Source of the DNA: Acidobacteriota bacterium
GTDB taxonomy: Bacteria; Acidobacteriota; Terriglobia; Terriglobales; Acidobacteriaceae
Direction of reading: 5' to 3'
Assembly (NCBI GenBank): GCA_003225075.1
Contig: QIAP01000061.1
Coordinates: forward strand, 1 to 64,000
Length of the DNA stretch: 64,000 nucleotides
The translations under genes were made by a program, and so were the position numbers. Positions 47,301-56,022 of the stretch are shown here, piece after piece. The number at the start of each line of letters is the position of its first letter. The first letter of the stretch is position 1. The notes under the pieces were generated by a model, which was not told where the DNA came from, did no database searches, and was given only the letters and a program-made list of their open reading frames with translations.

Positions 47301-48778
47301 GCCCGCAAACGTCCATTCACCTGATCACGATGCAGGTAGGTTCCATAACGCCCGCGCCGCGCCGCGATGCCCTCTGAAAGCATTTCAAGAATCGAATCGA
47401 AAGTTGCGCGAGAAAGATTGCGGTAGGGATACGCCCAGCGAAGCAATTCGAAGAGCTCATCTTCTACCCATTCTTCAGCCGCACAGGCGGCGACAATCTG
47501 CTGCGCCAGCACATCCAGCGGCGATTCCGGGATCATGATGCGATCGAGGTCGCCGTGCCGGATGGCACGCACCAGAGCGGCACATTCCAGTAACTCATCG
47601 CGAGTGGTCGCGAATATGCGGCCTTTGGGCACTGCTCCTCGCCAGTGGCCCGACCGCCCCACGCGTTGCAGCGCAACCGCAATCGATCGAGTGGAACTGA
47701 TGTGGCAAACCAGATCCACCGTCCCAATATCGATTCCCAGTTCGAGCGATGCCGTAGCGACCAGCGCTCGAATCTCTCCGTTCTTTAATTTCTTCTCAGC
47801 ATTTAGGCGCAACCTGCGCGACAGACTACCGTGATGGGCCGCTACCGCTTCCTCTCCCAGGCGCTCCGCCAGATTATGAGAGACGCGTTCCGTCAAGCGT
47901 CTGGTGTTCACGAAAACCAGCGTCGAGCGATGTTGCCTGGCGAGTTCAGCGATGCGGTCGTAAATTTCGTCCCACATCTCGTTGGTCGCGACTGGACCCA
48001 ATTGGCTGCCAGGAACTTCGACCGCCAGATCGAGCTGCCGCTTGTGCCCGACATTGACGATCACCGGCGCCGGACGCCCGTTGCCAGTCAAGAAGTGTGC
48101 AATCTCTTCGATCGGCTTCTGCGTAGCCGAGAGCCCGATGCGTACCGGTGGCCTATGTGCCAGGGCATGCAGACGTTCCAGTGAGAGCGCGAGGTGAGCG
48201 CCCCGCTTATCGTCGGCGACCGCATGGATTTCGTCCACAATCACGGTCTCGACATCCCGCAGAATCGCCCGGCTCCTTTCCGCAGTCAGCAGAATGTAGA
48301 GGGACTCAGGAGTAGTCACTAAAATGTGCGGCGGACGTTTCAGCATGGCCCGCCGCTCGTGCGCCAGGGTGTCGCCGGTGCGGACAGCCGTTCGAATTTC
48401 CGGCATCAACAGGCCGCGCTCGCCCGCCATCTGAAGAATCTCGCCTAACGGAATTTCGAGGTTCTTCTGAATGTCATTTCCCAGCGCTTTAAGCGGCGAC
48501 ACGTACAAGACTTCTGTACGATTCTGAAGATCACCGGCCAGAGCTTTACGTACCAGTCGGTCAATACACGCCAGAAATGCCGCCAGGGTCTTGCCCGAAC
48601 CGGTAGGTGCGGATATGAGTGTGGTGTGCCCGGCTAGAATGTGCGGCCATCCCTGCTCCTGTGGTTCCGTAGGTGTGCCAAAGCGCCGGACAAACCACTC
48701 CTGCACCAGGGGATGAGCCCAGGCGAGGGATTCCGGAACAGCCAGAGAATTGAGCCCAAGGGAAGACATCATCGACAT
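44366..48778 (-). CDS. lhr: Lhr-type large superfamily 2 DNA/RNA helicase
   Basis: 1470 residues, matching full-length bacterial Lhr. RecA-like domains carry SAPTGSGKTLAAF (Walker A), VDEIHAVADDKRG (DEIH Walker B), LVATASLELGIDIG and the motif VI QRVGRSGH. A winged-helix and Lhr core region follow, then the long C-terminal domain that includes a beta-barrel found in full-length Lhr. Family knowledge: 3'-5' translocase with DNA-RNA unwinding and a role in DNA repair. No nuclease partner is adjacent. It converges with the M23 gene. Confidence 0.95.
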   Translation of the reverse strand: MSMMSSLGLNSLAVPESLAWAHPLVQEWFVRRFGTPTEPQEQGWPHILAGHTTLISAPTGSGKTLAAFLACIDRLVRKALAGDLQNRTEVLYVSPLKALGNDIQKNLEIPLGEILQMAGERGLLMPEIRTAVRTGDTLAHERRAMLKRPPHILVTTPESLYILLTAERSRAILRDVETVIVDEIHAVADDKRGAHLALSLERLHALAHRPPVRIGLSATQKPIEEIAHFLTGNGRPAPVIVNVGHKRQLDLAVEVPGSQLGPVATNEMWDEIYDRIAELARQHRSTLVFVNTRRLTERVSHNLAERLGEEAVAAHHGSLSRRLRLNAEKKLKNGEIRALVATASLELGIDIGTVDLVCHISSTRSIAVALQRVGRSGHWRGAVPKGRIFATTRDELLECAALVRAIRHGDLDRIMIPESPLDVLAQQIVAACAAEEWVEDELFELLRWAYPYRNLSRATFDSILEMLSEGIAARRGRYGTYLHRDQVNGRLRARRGSRLAAITSGGAIPDNALYTVVAEPEGMVVGTLDEDFAVESNRDDIILLGNSSWRIRRIEGKSGRVLVEDAHGAPPSVPFWLGEAPARTAELSQHVADLRQVISNMLPNVSPVGFSPTQPLVAETLAWLKEECGLDDSGAEQMAEYILQGRAVLGAVPTKNTIIAERFFDEGGGMQLVIHAPFGGRINKAWGLSLRKRFCRSFNFELQAAATDNGLNIALAEQHSFPLADVFHFLQEETVQGILEQAACASPIFGTRWRWDAMRSLALLRFQGGSKVPPQIQRMRADDLLASVFPDVAACQENITGDIQIPDHPLVNEVMKDVLTEAMDLEGLKDVLRGIEDGRIRCLAVDTPVPSQFSHEILNANPYAYLDDAPLEERRARAVEMRRVLPESVLEEVGKLDPAAIAQVREEAWPDVRDADELHDVVHTLVAVPADIRALPGWTGETPVPPAIFSGNEGVRPQVRSSERSAYFEQLGETNRAAIATVDQGRRYWVAAERAKTFALLFPQANFDRALPEVGTALPSREDALLALITGWMMHIGPATAAQLGTLVGVSSSDIFKTLLRLEANGAILRGKFTDAATRMGVLPPRDEEIEWCDRRLLARIHRLTVATLRKQIEPVTAAQFMRWLLRWQHLAPGTQVVGERGTLEILNLLQGFEIPANAWERQVLARRIADYDPKVLDQLCLTGAVGWGRLSPHPATLEDSAAGKRRVIPTSVAPITFFVREESDWMTPHHPATEQSEPRGLSHGARQVMEFLRQRGASFFADIVRGTGKLKAEIETALWELVAGGLVTADGFDNLRSLIDPKRRAGQGSGRSARPRHSTGRWALLYTDQAVERSKAVEATCWMLLKRYGIVFRDVLTRETNLPKWRELQVAFKRSEDRGEVRGGRFVSGFLGEQFALPVAVESLRATRKLAPTGETIVVSAADPLNLVGILVPGDRVPAISGKSVTFRDGVAVADAMYDSSQQGAAATG

Positions 48779-49121
48779 TTTAAACGAAACCTTCAGTTTC
48801 GCAAAATGTTCGCCTTAACGATTTCTTAATCCCTAATCCCTACGTTGACCGCTTGGCGGCGGCACTGGTTCAGGCGCGGCGGGCTGTGCTGATAACCTCT
48901 GCCCGCGATTTCGAGAAGCGCGGACGCCACATTCAGGTCTTGTGGATCACCCGTCCCTGACACTCACGACCGATCCGTTACCGAGGCCTTCGCAGGGAAT
49001 CCTTGACTACCCGCAGACTGAAAGGCCCCACTCTTGCATCACTCTTCAGGCTCGGCACAACAGGCAGGGACAAGCAATTGTACTGGCTGAATGCCGACTA
49101 CTGAATGCTAAAATCCTGCCG
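48779..49121. other. Intergenic region between lhr and kdsC
   Basis: 343 bp between divergent starts. A small GAAAC...GTTTC inverted repeat lies just upstream of lhr. No gene or clear promoter recognised. Confidence 0.4.
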
Positions 49122-49763
49122 ATGCCCAACGTCCGCTCCTCCAAACGCCGTGCCAAAAAAATCAAGTTGATCCTATTCGACGTGGACGGAGTCCTCACCG
49201 ACGGCAAGATCTTCGTCTTTCCCGCCCCCGCGGGTGCGCAACAAATCGTCTCCGCTCATGTGGCGCAACAAGCCGGACAGGGCGGCTTCGCCCTCCACAG
49301 CCAAACCTTGATCGAAGCCAAGGGCTTCCATGCCCACGATGGAACTGCGATCTCGCTGGCCCGCCTTGCCGGCATCAAGACCGGCCTGATCACCAAACGA
49401 ATTTCGGAGACTGTCGCCCTGCGCGCTCGCGACCTGAAGATGGATTACGTCCACCAGGGCATCCAGGACAAGCTCACAGTGTTCGAGGAGATTCTCCGCC
49501 AGGAGGGAATCCGGCCGGACGAAGCTGCCTTCGTCGGCGACGATGTTATCGACCTTCCTGTCATGCGCAACTGCGGCTTAGCCATTGCGGTCGCCAACGC
49601 CCGCGAAGAGGTCAAGCGGGACGCACATTTCGTCACTCCTCACGGCGGTGGGGACGGCGCCGCGCGGGACGCGGTCGAATACATCCTCAAAGCGCAAGGG
49701 AAATGGAAGCGGGTCGTCAGCGAGTACATCTGCGAACGCAGCCCCCAAAAAACTAGCACTTAG
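49122..49763 (+). CDS. kdsC: HAD-type KdsC family phosphatase (3-deoxy-D-manno-octulosonate 8-phosphate)
   Basis: 213 residues from the ATG at 49122; the open frame extends back to 48942 without supporting sequence. HAD motif I is FDVDGVLTDG, motif II region LITKRIS, motif IV AFVGDDVIDLPVM, and the C-terminal GGGDGAARDAVEYIL loop is typical. The enzyme removes the phosphate of Kdo-8-phosphate. Between TDGKIF and EAKGFHAHDG about 30 residues are longer than in E. coli-type KdsC; I think this is usual in Acidobacteriota. It faces the operon with kdsA and kdsD. Confidence 0.88.
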   Translation: MPNVRSSKRRAKKIKLILFDVDGVLTDGKIFVFPAPAGAQQIVSAHVAQQAGQGGFALHSQTLIEAKGFHAHDGTAISLARLAGIKTGLITKRISETVALRARDLKMDYVHQGIQDKLTVFEEILRQEGIRPDEAAFVGDDVIDLPVMRNCGLAIAVANAREEVKRDAHFVTPHGGGDGAARDAVEYILKAQGKWKRVVSEYICERSPQKTST

Positions 49764-50091
49764 CAATGGCGGTTAGCATGTAGCCCATACGAGGTCACCG
49801 GCCCACTGACCATAGACGGCTAACACCTGCCACTTAACCGACAGATCTATTCGGAGGGACGAGAGAGCTTAAGGGGCTGAGTGCTGATGCCTGTTGCTAG
49901 TTGCTGATTCTAAACGAGAAAACCCACCGGTTGCCTGCTTGGGGCGTGCTCGGGTTCGGCAACCGGCGGGCTATCATTTCTCCTTACTCACCTGTAGCTT
50001 TCAGGAGTACGTACCCTACCAAACCCAAAACACTCCAAAAGTTGCGGCCCAGGCAAATCTTTTTTTTCGTCGTAACGCCCGTTTCCCGACG
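49764..50091. other. Intergenic region downstream of kdsC with a large hairpin
   Basis: 328 bp between two convergent genes. It contains the stem at 49923-49970 and, near 50056, an eight-T run on the plus strand preceded by a weak TTGC...GCAA stem. Repeated words such as GTTGCTAGTTGCTG give it the look of repeat debris. No gene recognised. Confidence 0.5.
49923..49970. other. 13-bp stem-loop downstream of kdsC
   Basis: CCCACCGGTTGCC (49923-49935) pairs with GGCAACCGGCGGG (49958-49970) with a single mismatch, around a 22-base loop. No T-run follows on either strand, so it is not a classic terminator. It may be a transcript-end structure or a REP-type unit. Confidence 0.55.
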
Positions 50092-50910
50092 CTAGTTAGG
50101 GATGCCCGGCACCTTGGCCGACATCAGAGCCGTAAACCTTGGATCTTTCCTCAGACTGGCGAACTCCGCGTCTTTGTAGACGTTGCCAATATCCTTGTAG
50201 CCCTCCTCCAACGCCTTCCGCAGGTACTCTAAAGATCGATCGGCGACTCCCATCTTCGCGTACAGCTTGGCCACCACGTAATCGTAGTGCGCTCGATCCT
50301 CGGGTTTGGACATTTGCGCCGAGACGCCGGTGTGCGACGTCCGCTCAAACACATCGGGATCAAGCTCAAGGGCCTGGTGGTAGGCCACTACCGCTTTCTC
50401 GAAGTCGCTCTTCGAGAAGTAGGCTGCGCCCAGGTTGCTGTAGTAAGAGGCAGCCTCCTTGCGTAGGGCAATTGCGCGCTCGTAAAGTTTGATCGCCTTT
50501 CCGTATTTCTTTGCGATGTAGTGAATCACACCCAGATTGTTGTAGGCGTCGGCATACTCGCGATCAGCCTTGATCGCGTGCTCGAAGTCTTTCTTGGCCT
50601 CCTTATATCGTTGCAGTAACAGTTCAGTGATGCCCATCTTGTTCAGGATCAACGCATTGTTTGGCTTCTTGGCAAGCGCAGCGTGGTAGTAGTCGAGCGC
50701 ATCAAGATAATACTTTTGGGCGCGCAACTCATCGCCGCGCTTTTCAATATCTTCTGCACTGGCTCCAGACGCCGGAGGCTCAACTCGGTGCAACGGAGGC
50801 GGACCAACCTGGACTTGCTCGGAAGGCGCGCTTTGAGCAGACAGGTTTTGAATGGTAAATAGGGTTAGGAATACGAAGACGCTCAAAAGAAAGGCGAGAC
50901 GCGGACGCAT
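50092..50910 (-). CDS. Secreted TPR-repeat protein
   Basis: 272 residues from the ATG at 50910 (GGGAGG 7 bases upstream). Signal peptide at residues 1-~24. Tandem TPR units follow: AQKYYLDALDYYHAALAKKPNNALILNKMG, KEAKKDFEHAIKADREYADAYNNLG and so on, at least four. The last is close to a C-terminal helix (RFTALMSAKVPG). Located just downstream of the bifunctional PBP gene on the same strand, 79 bp away, it may be part of that transcript and act in the periplasm with cell-wall enzymes (inference). Confidence 0.85.
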   Translation of the reverse strand: MRPRLAFLLSVFVFLTLFTIQNLSAQSAPSEQVQVGPPPLHRVEPPASGASAEDIEKRGDELRAQKYYLDALDYYHAALAKKPNNALILNKMGITELLLQRYKEAKKDFEHAIKADREYADAYNNLGVIHYIAKKYGKAIKLYERAIALRKEAASYYSNLGAAYFSKSDFEKAVVAYHQALELDPDVFERTSHTGVSAQMSKPEDRAHYDYVVAKLYAKMGVADRSLEYLRKALEEGYKDIGNVYKDAEFASLRKDPRFTALMSAKVPGIPN

Positions 50911-50988
50911 ATCAGTACCTCCCACACTCAACCCAGGCGAAAGCCCTGCCCTCTTCCGGGAAACTGCCGCGCTCTGCTTCAGGCGGAG

Positions 50989-53538
50989 CTAGCGTGGTTC
51001 AGTGTCGCCGCTGACTGGTGGTTTGGACGGCGGTGGCGCCGTTTTGTCGTCCTTAAAGATACCCACAATCTTGCCAAAAATACCTTTTTTCTTTTTCGAG
51101 GGGTCGTCAACCCCCTGGTCGCCGGCCACGGTAGGTTTTGCGCCGGGGGGTAGAACCTTCTCCTGGCCGCCTCCGAAGATACGCGAGAAGAAGCCGGTGA
51201 TTCCACCACCCTGATCGCAGGTATCATGTGGCTCCGTGCCCGCGATGAAGGCCGCCGTGTAAGTATCTGGGCAGGAAGGTGTTGCCAGGCGGTTGGTCGC
51301 CTTGTCCAACTGCACATCGACCACTCCCGCCGGCTGGCTGAAGTCCTTGACGTCCGAATACTCGGGCAGCGCGACCGCTTTCTTCATGAACTCGGCCCAG
51401 ATCGGGGCCGCAGTCTGCGCTCCGCTCAGCCGAATGTCGCTGTAATCGTCGTATCCCACCCACACAATGCACAGCAAGTTGCTGGTATATCCGGCAAACC
51501 AGCCATCGTGCGAACTCCCAGTCTTGCCTGCCGCGGGAGCGTTGAAGCCGCGCTGGCGTACCGGATATCCCGTGCCGAAGTTCAATACGCCTTCCAGCAT
51601 GTTGGTCATCACAAAGGCAATTCGGGGATCCATTACATTCCGCTTCTCAGGGCTGAAGTCTTTGATCACATCGCCCTTGGAATTACGCACCGAATCGATC
51701 AGCACCGGCGACACTCGCACTCCGCCATTGGCGAACACGGTATAAGCTGCTGCCATATCCACCGGAGTGGCGTCATATGCGCCTAAAGCCATCGCGGGAG
51801 TAGCCTTCGCCGACGTAATCCCCGCCGCCTTCGCTAGCTCCGCCACCTTGTCGTATCCAACCTGTTCCGCGAGTTTCACCGTCGCATTGTTCAACGACAG
51901 TGCCAGCGCGTATCGCAAAGTTACCTCGCCGTGGTATTCCTCTTTGTAGTTGCGAGGCTCGTAGATCTGATCGCCATAAGAAAAGGTGGATGCCTCATCC
52001 GTAACCGTGGACGCGGGGGTCAAAACGCCGTTGGTACCGTCCAAAGCCGTATTCAACGCCGCCGCATAAACGAACGGCTTGAAAATCGATCCCGTCGGAC
52101 GTTTCGCCAGCGCATGGTTCAACTGGCTCACCCCATAATTTCGTCCGCCAACCAGCGCCAGCACTTGACCAGTGTGCGGATCCATGGCGATCAGGGAGAC
52201 CTGCGCCTGCGGCCCCGGCAACACCTTAGTCTCGTATTTCCCCTTACCAGCCTTCACCTTCCTGGTGCGCATCTTGGTCACTTGCTTATCCACCAGCTCC
52301 ATCCCCGTATCGACCGCTTGGGCGGCAGCTTTCTGCAACTCGGGATCAAGCGTGGTGTAGATGCGATAGGACTGTTCGTTGGCCTCTTTCTCGTTCAGTT
52401 CCCGGATAAGGCTGTCCCGCACCAGGTCGACGAAGTAAGGCGCATCGCTGGCTTCCGAGTTAGGCGGCGCCAGCTTCAGCGGCGACGCTTTCGCCTTGTC
52501 CGCCTGCTCCCTGGGGATGGCATGGGTCTCGACCATGGCATCCAGCACTACGTTTCGCCGCTCCAGGGCACGCTCCGGATGCCGGTAGGGAGATAAATAG
52601 CTCGGCGCCTGGATCAGCCCCGCGAGTAGCGCCGTCTCAGGCAGTGAAAGCTCCTTCAGATCCTTATTGAAATAAGCTCGTGCCGCCTCCGCAAGTCCGC
52701 TGATAGTGAACGAGCCCCGCTGCCCCAAATCAACACGGTTTGCGTAAAACGCAAAGATCTGTTGTTTGGTGAATTTTTGCTCCAGCTCGATGGCAATCAG
52801 AATCTCCACGAGCTTGCGCTTCAGGGTCTTCTCCGGGGTGAGAAAGAACGCTCGCGAAAGCTGCATGGTGATCGTCGAGCCGCCCTGCTCGTGACGCTGG
52901 TGAGTCAGGTCGATCCACGCGGCCTCAGCCAGGCGAACGTAATTCACTCCACCATGCTGGAAGAATCGTCGGTCTTCGATAGCCAGCACGGCGTCCACCA
53001 TGGTTTTCGGAATATCGTCATAGGTGACGACTTGCCGCTTGGAGCGCTGTTCGGCGTCGAACAGCGCGGTAATCAGTTGTGGTTCCAACTCGTAGGCTGA
53101 GAGGTCGCCACCCGGTTTGCTGGTGATACTCTCCACTTTCCCACCACGAATCGCGACCGTGGCGGGCTCAGGGCTGTGGTAGGACTCCGGTCCAGGGCTG
53201 ATTTCGATGCCATGATCTACCAGGCGATACGTACCCAAGTGCGACTGGCCTTCGGAATAACCCGCCCGCCGGAGTTCAGCGGCGATCTGGTGCGCGTCAA
53301 TCTTTTCCCCGACGCGCACCGTTTTCGGAATTGCGTAGATTTTGGCCGAGTTGCTGAACACCGCTCCGCTGAATCGCTTATCAATGATGCGGCCGTACGT
53401 GACGTAGTAATAAGAGAAAACGCCAACCACAGCAGCCGACACGATAAGAAACACCAGTAGCGCGGCACGCACGATGGGGTCGCGAGGCAGCAGACTCTTG
53501 CCGCCACTCGCTCTCGGAATCTTCAGTTTGATAGCCAC
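50989..53538 (-). CDS. Class A bifunctional penicillin-binding protein
   Basis: 849 residues. One N-terminal membrane helix (~25-47), then a UB2H-like small domain (~60-145: IYAIPKTVRVGEKIDAHQI) as in PBP1b, the glycosyltransferase domain with EDRRFFQHGG, GGSTITMQLSR and KRKLVEI, and the transpeptidase domain with SxxK (TGSIFKPF), SxN (SLNN) and KTG (GKTGSS). It polymerises and crosslinks peptidoglycan. The C-terminal ~70 residues are Gly/Pro/Lys-rich and disordered. A member of a minus-strand run with DUF4845, proS and kdsD. Confidence 0.94.
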   Translation of the reverse strand: MAIKLKIPRASGGKSLLPRDPIVRAALLVFLIVSAAVVGVFSYYYVTYGRIIDKRFSGAVFSNSAKIYAIPKTVRVGEKIDAHQIAAELRRAGYSEGQSHLGTYRLVDHGIEISPGPESYHSPEPATVAIRGGKVESITSKPGGDLSAYELEPQLITALFDAEQRSKRQVVTYDDIPKTMVDAVLAIEDRRFFQHGGVNYVRLAEAAWIDLTHQRHEQGGSTITMQLSRAFFLTPEKTLKRKLVEILIAIELEQKFTKQQIFAFYANRVDLGQRGSFTISGLAEAARAYFNKDLKELSLPETALLAGLIQAPSYLSPYRHPERALERRNVVLDAMVETHAIPREQADKAKASPLKLAPPNSEASDAPYFVDLVRDSLIRELNEKEANEQSYRIYTTLDPELQKAAAQAVDTGMELVDKQVTKMRTRKVKAGKGKYETKVLPGPQAQVSLIAMDPHTGQVLALVGGRNYGVSQLNHALAKRPTGSIFKPFVYAAALNTALDGTNGVLTPASTVTDEASTFSYGDQIYEPRNYKEEYHGEVTLRYALALSLNNATVKLAEQVGYDKVAELAKAAGITSAKATPAMALGAYDATPVDMAAAYTVFANGGVRVSPVLIDSVRNSKGDVIKDFSPEKRNVMDPRIAFVMTNMLEGVLNFGTGYPVRQRGFNAPAAGKTGSSHDGWFAGYTSNLLCIVWVGYDDYSDIRLSGAQTAAPIWAEFMKKAVALPEYSDVKDFSQPAGVVDVQLDKATNRLATPSCPDTYTAAFIAGTEPHDTCDQGGGITGFFSRIFGGGQEKVLPPGAKPTVAGDQGVDDPSKKKKGIFGKIVGIFKDDKTAPPPSKPPVSGDTEPR

Positions 53539-53649
53539 GATTTAATGGGCGAAATTCTTGCCGTCGGCGCCGGCCTCCCGATCCAGTCTCCGGAGCGGTC
53601 ACGCTGCACAATCAGCCTGGATTTTCAATCCGGTAGTCGCACAATGACC

Positions 53650-53673
53650 AAAAAGGCAGGGACCCTCCCTGCC
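53650..53673 (-). terminator. Rho-independent terminator
   Basis: GGCAGGGA (53655-53662) pairs perfectly with TCCCTGCC (53666-53673) over a 3-base loop. On the minus strand it is followed directly by TTTTT. It lies 43 bases past the stop of the DUF4845 gene, separating it from the PBP gene. Confidence 0.85.
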
Positions 53674-53715
53674 CATTCTAATTCAATAAGAGTATGACGC
53701 GAGCCCGCGGGGTTG

Positions 53716-54072
53716 CTAGTACAATCCTTTGTTCTCAGACGATGGATGGAAGTGCAGATCGAGCGGGTATCCCGGCATGTCTACCCGTACCGTGTAGTCG
53801 ACATCGATCAGAAGAGATCCTGAACCGGAGTTGCCGATACGCTTCACCTTAATCTGTTCTTCGGTGAGCGGGATCTCCAGAGCCTTGGCCGTTTTAAAGA
53901 CCCCCTGACGAATATCCTCTTCGCTCTTGGTGCCATACATGTCATGCAGCGCGGTGTTCTTGATCTCGTCCTGAAACTGGTAGTTGGCGAAGTAAGGCGG
54001 GATCACCAACCATGACCCGTAAATCACGGCCGCAATGACCACAAACCCAAGTACCGCCTTAAAACTACCCAT
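53716..54072 (-). CDS. DUF4845-like single-pass membrane protein
   Basis: 118 residues from the ATG at 54072 (GGAG 6 bases upstream), overlapping the proS reading frame only if a longer start is used. One membrane helix at residues ~5-24, then a small periplasmic domain with IKNTALHDMYGTKSEEDIRQGVF and VDYTVRVDMPGYPLDLHFHP. This matches DUF4845, of unknown function. It follows proS with a gap of about 40 bases and ends in a terminator. Confidence 0.75.
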   Translation of the reverse strand: MGSFKAVLGFVVIAAVIYGSWLVIPPYFANYQFQDEIKNTALHDMYGTKSEEDIRQGVFKTAKALEIPLTEEQIKVKRIGNSGSGSLLIDVDYTVRVDMPGYPLDLHFHPSSENKGLY

Positions 54073-54113
54073 AGCACGCTCCGTCCCTGGCCTTTGCGGC
54101 CGAAGACGTAACT

Positions 54114-55925
54114 TCAGCGCGCTGGCCTGAGCAATTTCTGACAATATTCGGCTACGGCATCGATGCTAGCATCGTGAATTTCCCGAGTCGAGCGTTGAAC
54201 GATCTCGACAGTACCTTCGGTAACCTTCTTTCCTACGGTTACACGAAAGGGTATGCCCACTAGGTCAGCGTCTTTGAACTTCACCCCTGGCCGCTCGTCC
54301 CTGTCGTCCAGTAACACGTCAATTCCTGCCTTCTCCAGTTGGCGTGCAATCTTCAGCGCCGTTGACATCAGCTTCTCATCTTTAACGTTGGTCGGAGTGA
54401 CCACGATTTCAAAAGGCGCGACGGTGGGCGACAGCCAGAAGCCGTTTTCATCGTTGTTCTGTTCAACTGCGGCGGTCAGGATGCGCTCAATGCCAATCCC
54501 ATAACTCCCCATAATCGGTGTGACTTCCTTGCCGTTGCGATCGAGAACGCGCGCCCCCATGGACTCCGAGTACTTGTAGCCGAGCTTGAAAATGTGCCCA
54601 ATCTCCACCGCAGTATCGATGCGCAGCGGCGCGCCGCAGTTGGGGCACTCTTCTCCCCCGTTCACACTGCGCAGGTCGGCATATTCGGTCGGCTCGAAGT
54701 CACGCCCAGGCGTGACGTTTTTCAGGTGGTAGTCCGCTTTATTCGCACCAGAGATCAGGTTCGCGCGCCCTTCAAGTGCTTTGTCGACAAGCAGGATCAC
54801 ACCCTCTCCAAAAACCCCGTTTTTTGTCTTGGCTACGTTGCTAAGACCTAAGGGGCCGAGAAAGCCAGCAGGGGAGTGAAATACCTGTTTGATTTCGTCC
54901 TCCTGCATCGGCCGACTTTCTTTTCCGGCGAGCGCAGTGGATAGCTTCGCTTCATTAAGTTGGTGATCGCCGCGCAGCAGCACCACCAGGTCACGCGCCT
55001 TCGGCTTACCTGTCTTGGTATCGACCTCATTGACTATCAGGGCCAGAGTCTTGATCTTGTTCTTCGGCGATACCCCAAGGAAACGCGCTACGTCCTCGAT
55101 CGTCTTCTGGCCGGGTGTGTGGACTTCGAGCGGTTTACCATCGCGTTCCGGCGCCAAATCTTCCACGGCTGCCAGTCTCGAAGTCGCTTTTTCCATGTTG
55201 GCTGCGTAGTTGCACTTTTCGCAGCTCACAATCAGATCTTCGCCTGCGGGCGTGCATACCACGAACTCGTGCGATTCTGAACCGCCCATTGCCCCCGAGA
55301 GCGCTTCAACAATCATGTATTTAAGCCCGCAGCGGTCGAAAATCCGGCGATAAGCGTCGTAATGCTTTTGGTAGGACACGTCCAGCCCGGCTGCATCGAT
55401 ATCAAACGAGTACGAGTCCTTCATCATGAATTGCCGTACCCGTAGCAACCCGGCCTTCGGCCGGGGTTCGTCGCGAAACTTGGACTGAATCTGATACCAG
55501 ATTTGCGGCAACTGCTTATAGCTGCGTAGTTCTTTGCGCGCGATATCAGTCATGACTTCTTCTTCTGTCATGCCCAGGCACAAATCGGCGCCCTTGCGGT
55601 CTTTCAGGCGAAATAAAGCGTCACCCATCACCGACCATCGCCCACTCGCTTCCCAAAGTTCCCGGGGATGCAGCGCCGGCAGGTAAAACTCCTGCCCGAT
55701 CTTGTCCATCTCCTCGCGGACGATGCCAATGATCTTGTTGAACGAGCGATTTCCCAGAAAAAGATACGAGTAAATGCCCGCAGCAAGTTGCCGGATGTAG
55801 CCCGCCCGCACCAGAAACTTATGGCTGGCGACCTCGGCATCCGCCGGCGCCTCGCGCAATGTTGGGATAAATAGTTCAGACCAGCGATGCATAGAGAATT
55901 CGTTCCGTGTTGGGGAATTGGTCAT
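54114..55925 (-). CDS. proS: Prolyl-tRNA synthetase (bacterial type with INS editing domain)
   Basis: 603 residues from the ATG at 55925; ATG 55892 is an alternative and the frame is open to 56009. Class II core: [22 protein letters not shown], motif 2 region [25 protein letters not shown], motif 3 GIGIERIL. The YbaK-like editing insertion (INS) is present ([20 protein letters not shown]...), which hydrolyses Ala-tRNA-Pro. Anticodon-binding domain at the C-terminus. Length slightly over the common ~570. Sits between kdsD and the DUF4845 gene. Confidence 0.95.
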   Translation of the reverse strand: MTNSPTRNEFSMHRWSELFIPTLREAPADAEVASHKFLVRAGYIRQLAAGIYSYLFLGNRSFNKIIGIVREEMDKIGQEFYLPALHPRELWEASGRWSVMGDALFRLKDRKGADLCLGMTEEEVMTDIARKELRSYKQLPQIWYQIQSKFRDEPRPKAGLLRVRQFMMKDSYSFDIDAAGLDVSYQKHYDAYRRIFDRCGLKYMIVEALSGAMGGSESHEFVVCTPAGEDLIVSCEKCNYAANMEKATSRLAAVEDLAPERDGKPLEVHTPGQKTIEDVARFLGVSPKNKIKTLALIVNEVDTKTGKPKARDLVVLLRGDHQLNEAKLSTALAGKESRPMQEDEIKQVFHSPAGFLGPLGLSNVAKTKNGVFGEGVILLVDKALEGRANLISGANKADYHLKNVTPGRDFEPTEYADLRSVNGGEECPNCGAPLRIDTAVEIGHIFKLGYKYSESMGARVLDRNGKEVTPIMGSYGIGIERILTAAVEQNNDENGFWLSPTVAPFEIVVTPTNVKDEKLMSTALKIARQLEKAGIDVLLDDRDERPGVKFKDADLVGIPFRVTVGKKVTEGTVEIVQRSTREIHDASIDAVAEYCQKLLRPAR

Positions 55926-56022
55926 TGTAAATGATTCGAGGCGAGGGCCAGATAAGAGGGTTGTCAGCTGAGACAGCCGTGGGCGCTTTTCAATTACCCA
56001 ATTACTCAATTACAAATTCTTC

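Noticed and set aside
49122-49763. Extra ~30 residues of KdsC as a third repeat insert
   Set aside because: The segment has no palindrome or shared repeat and I believe it is normal for KdsC in this phylum.
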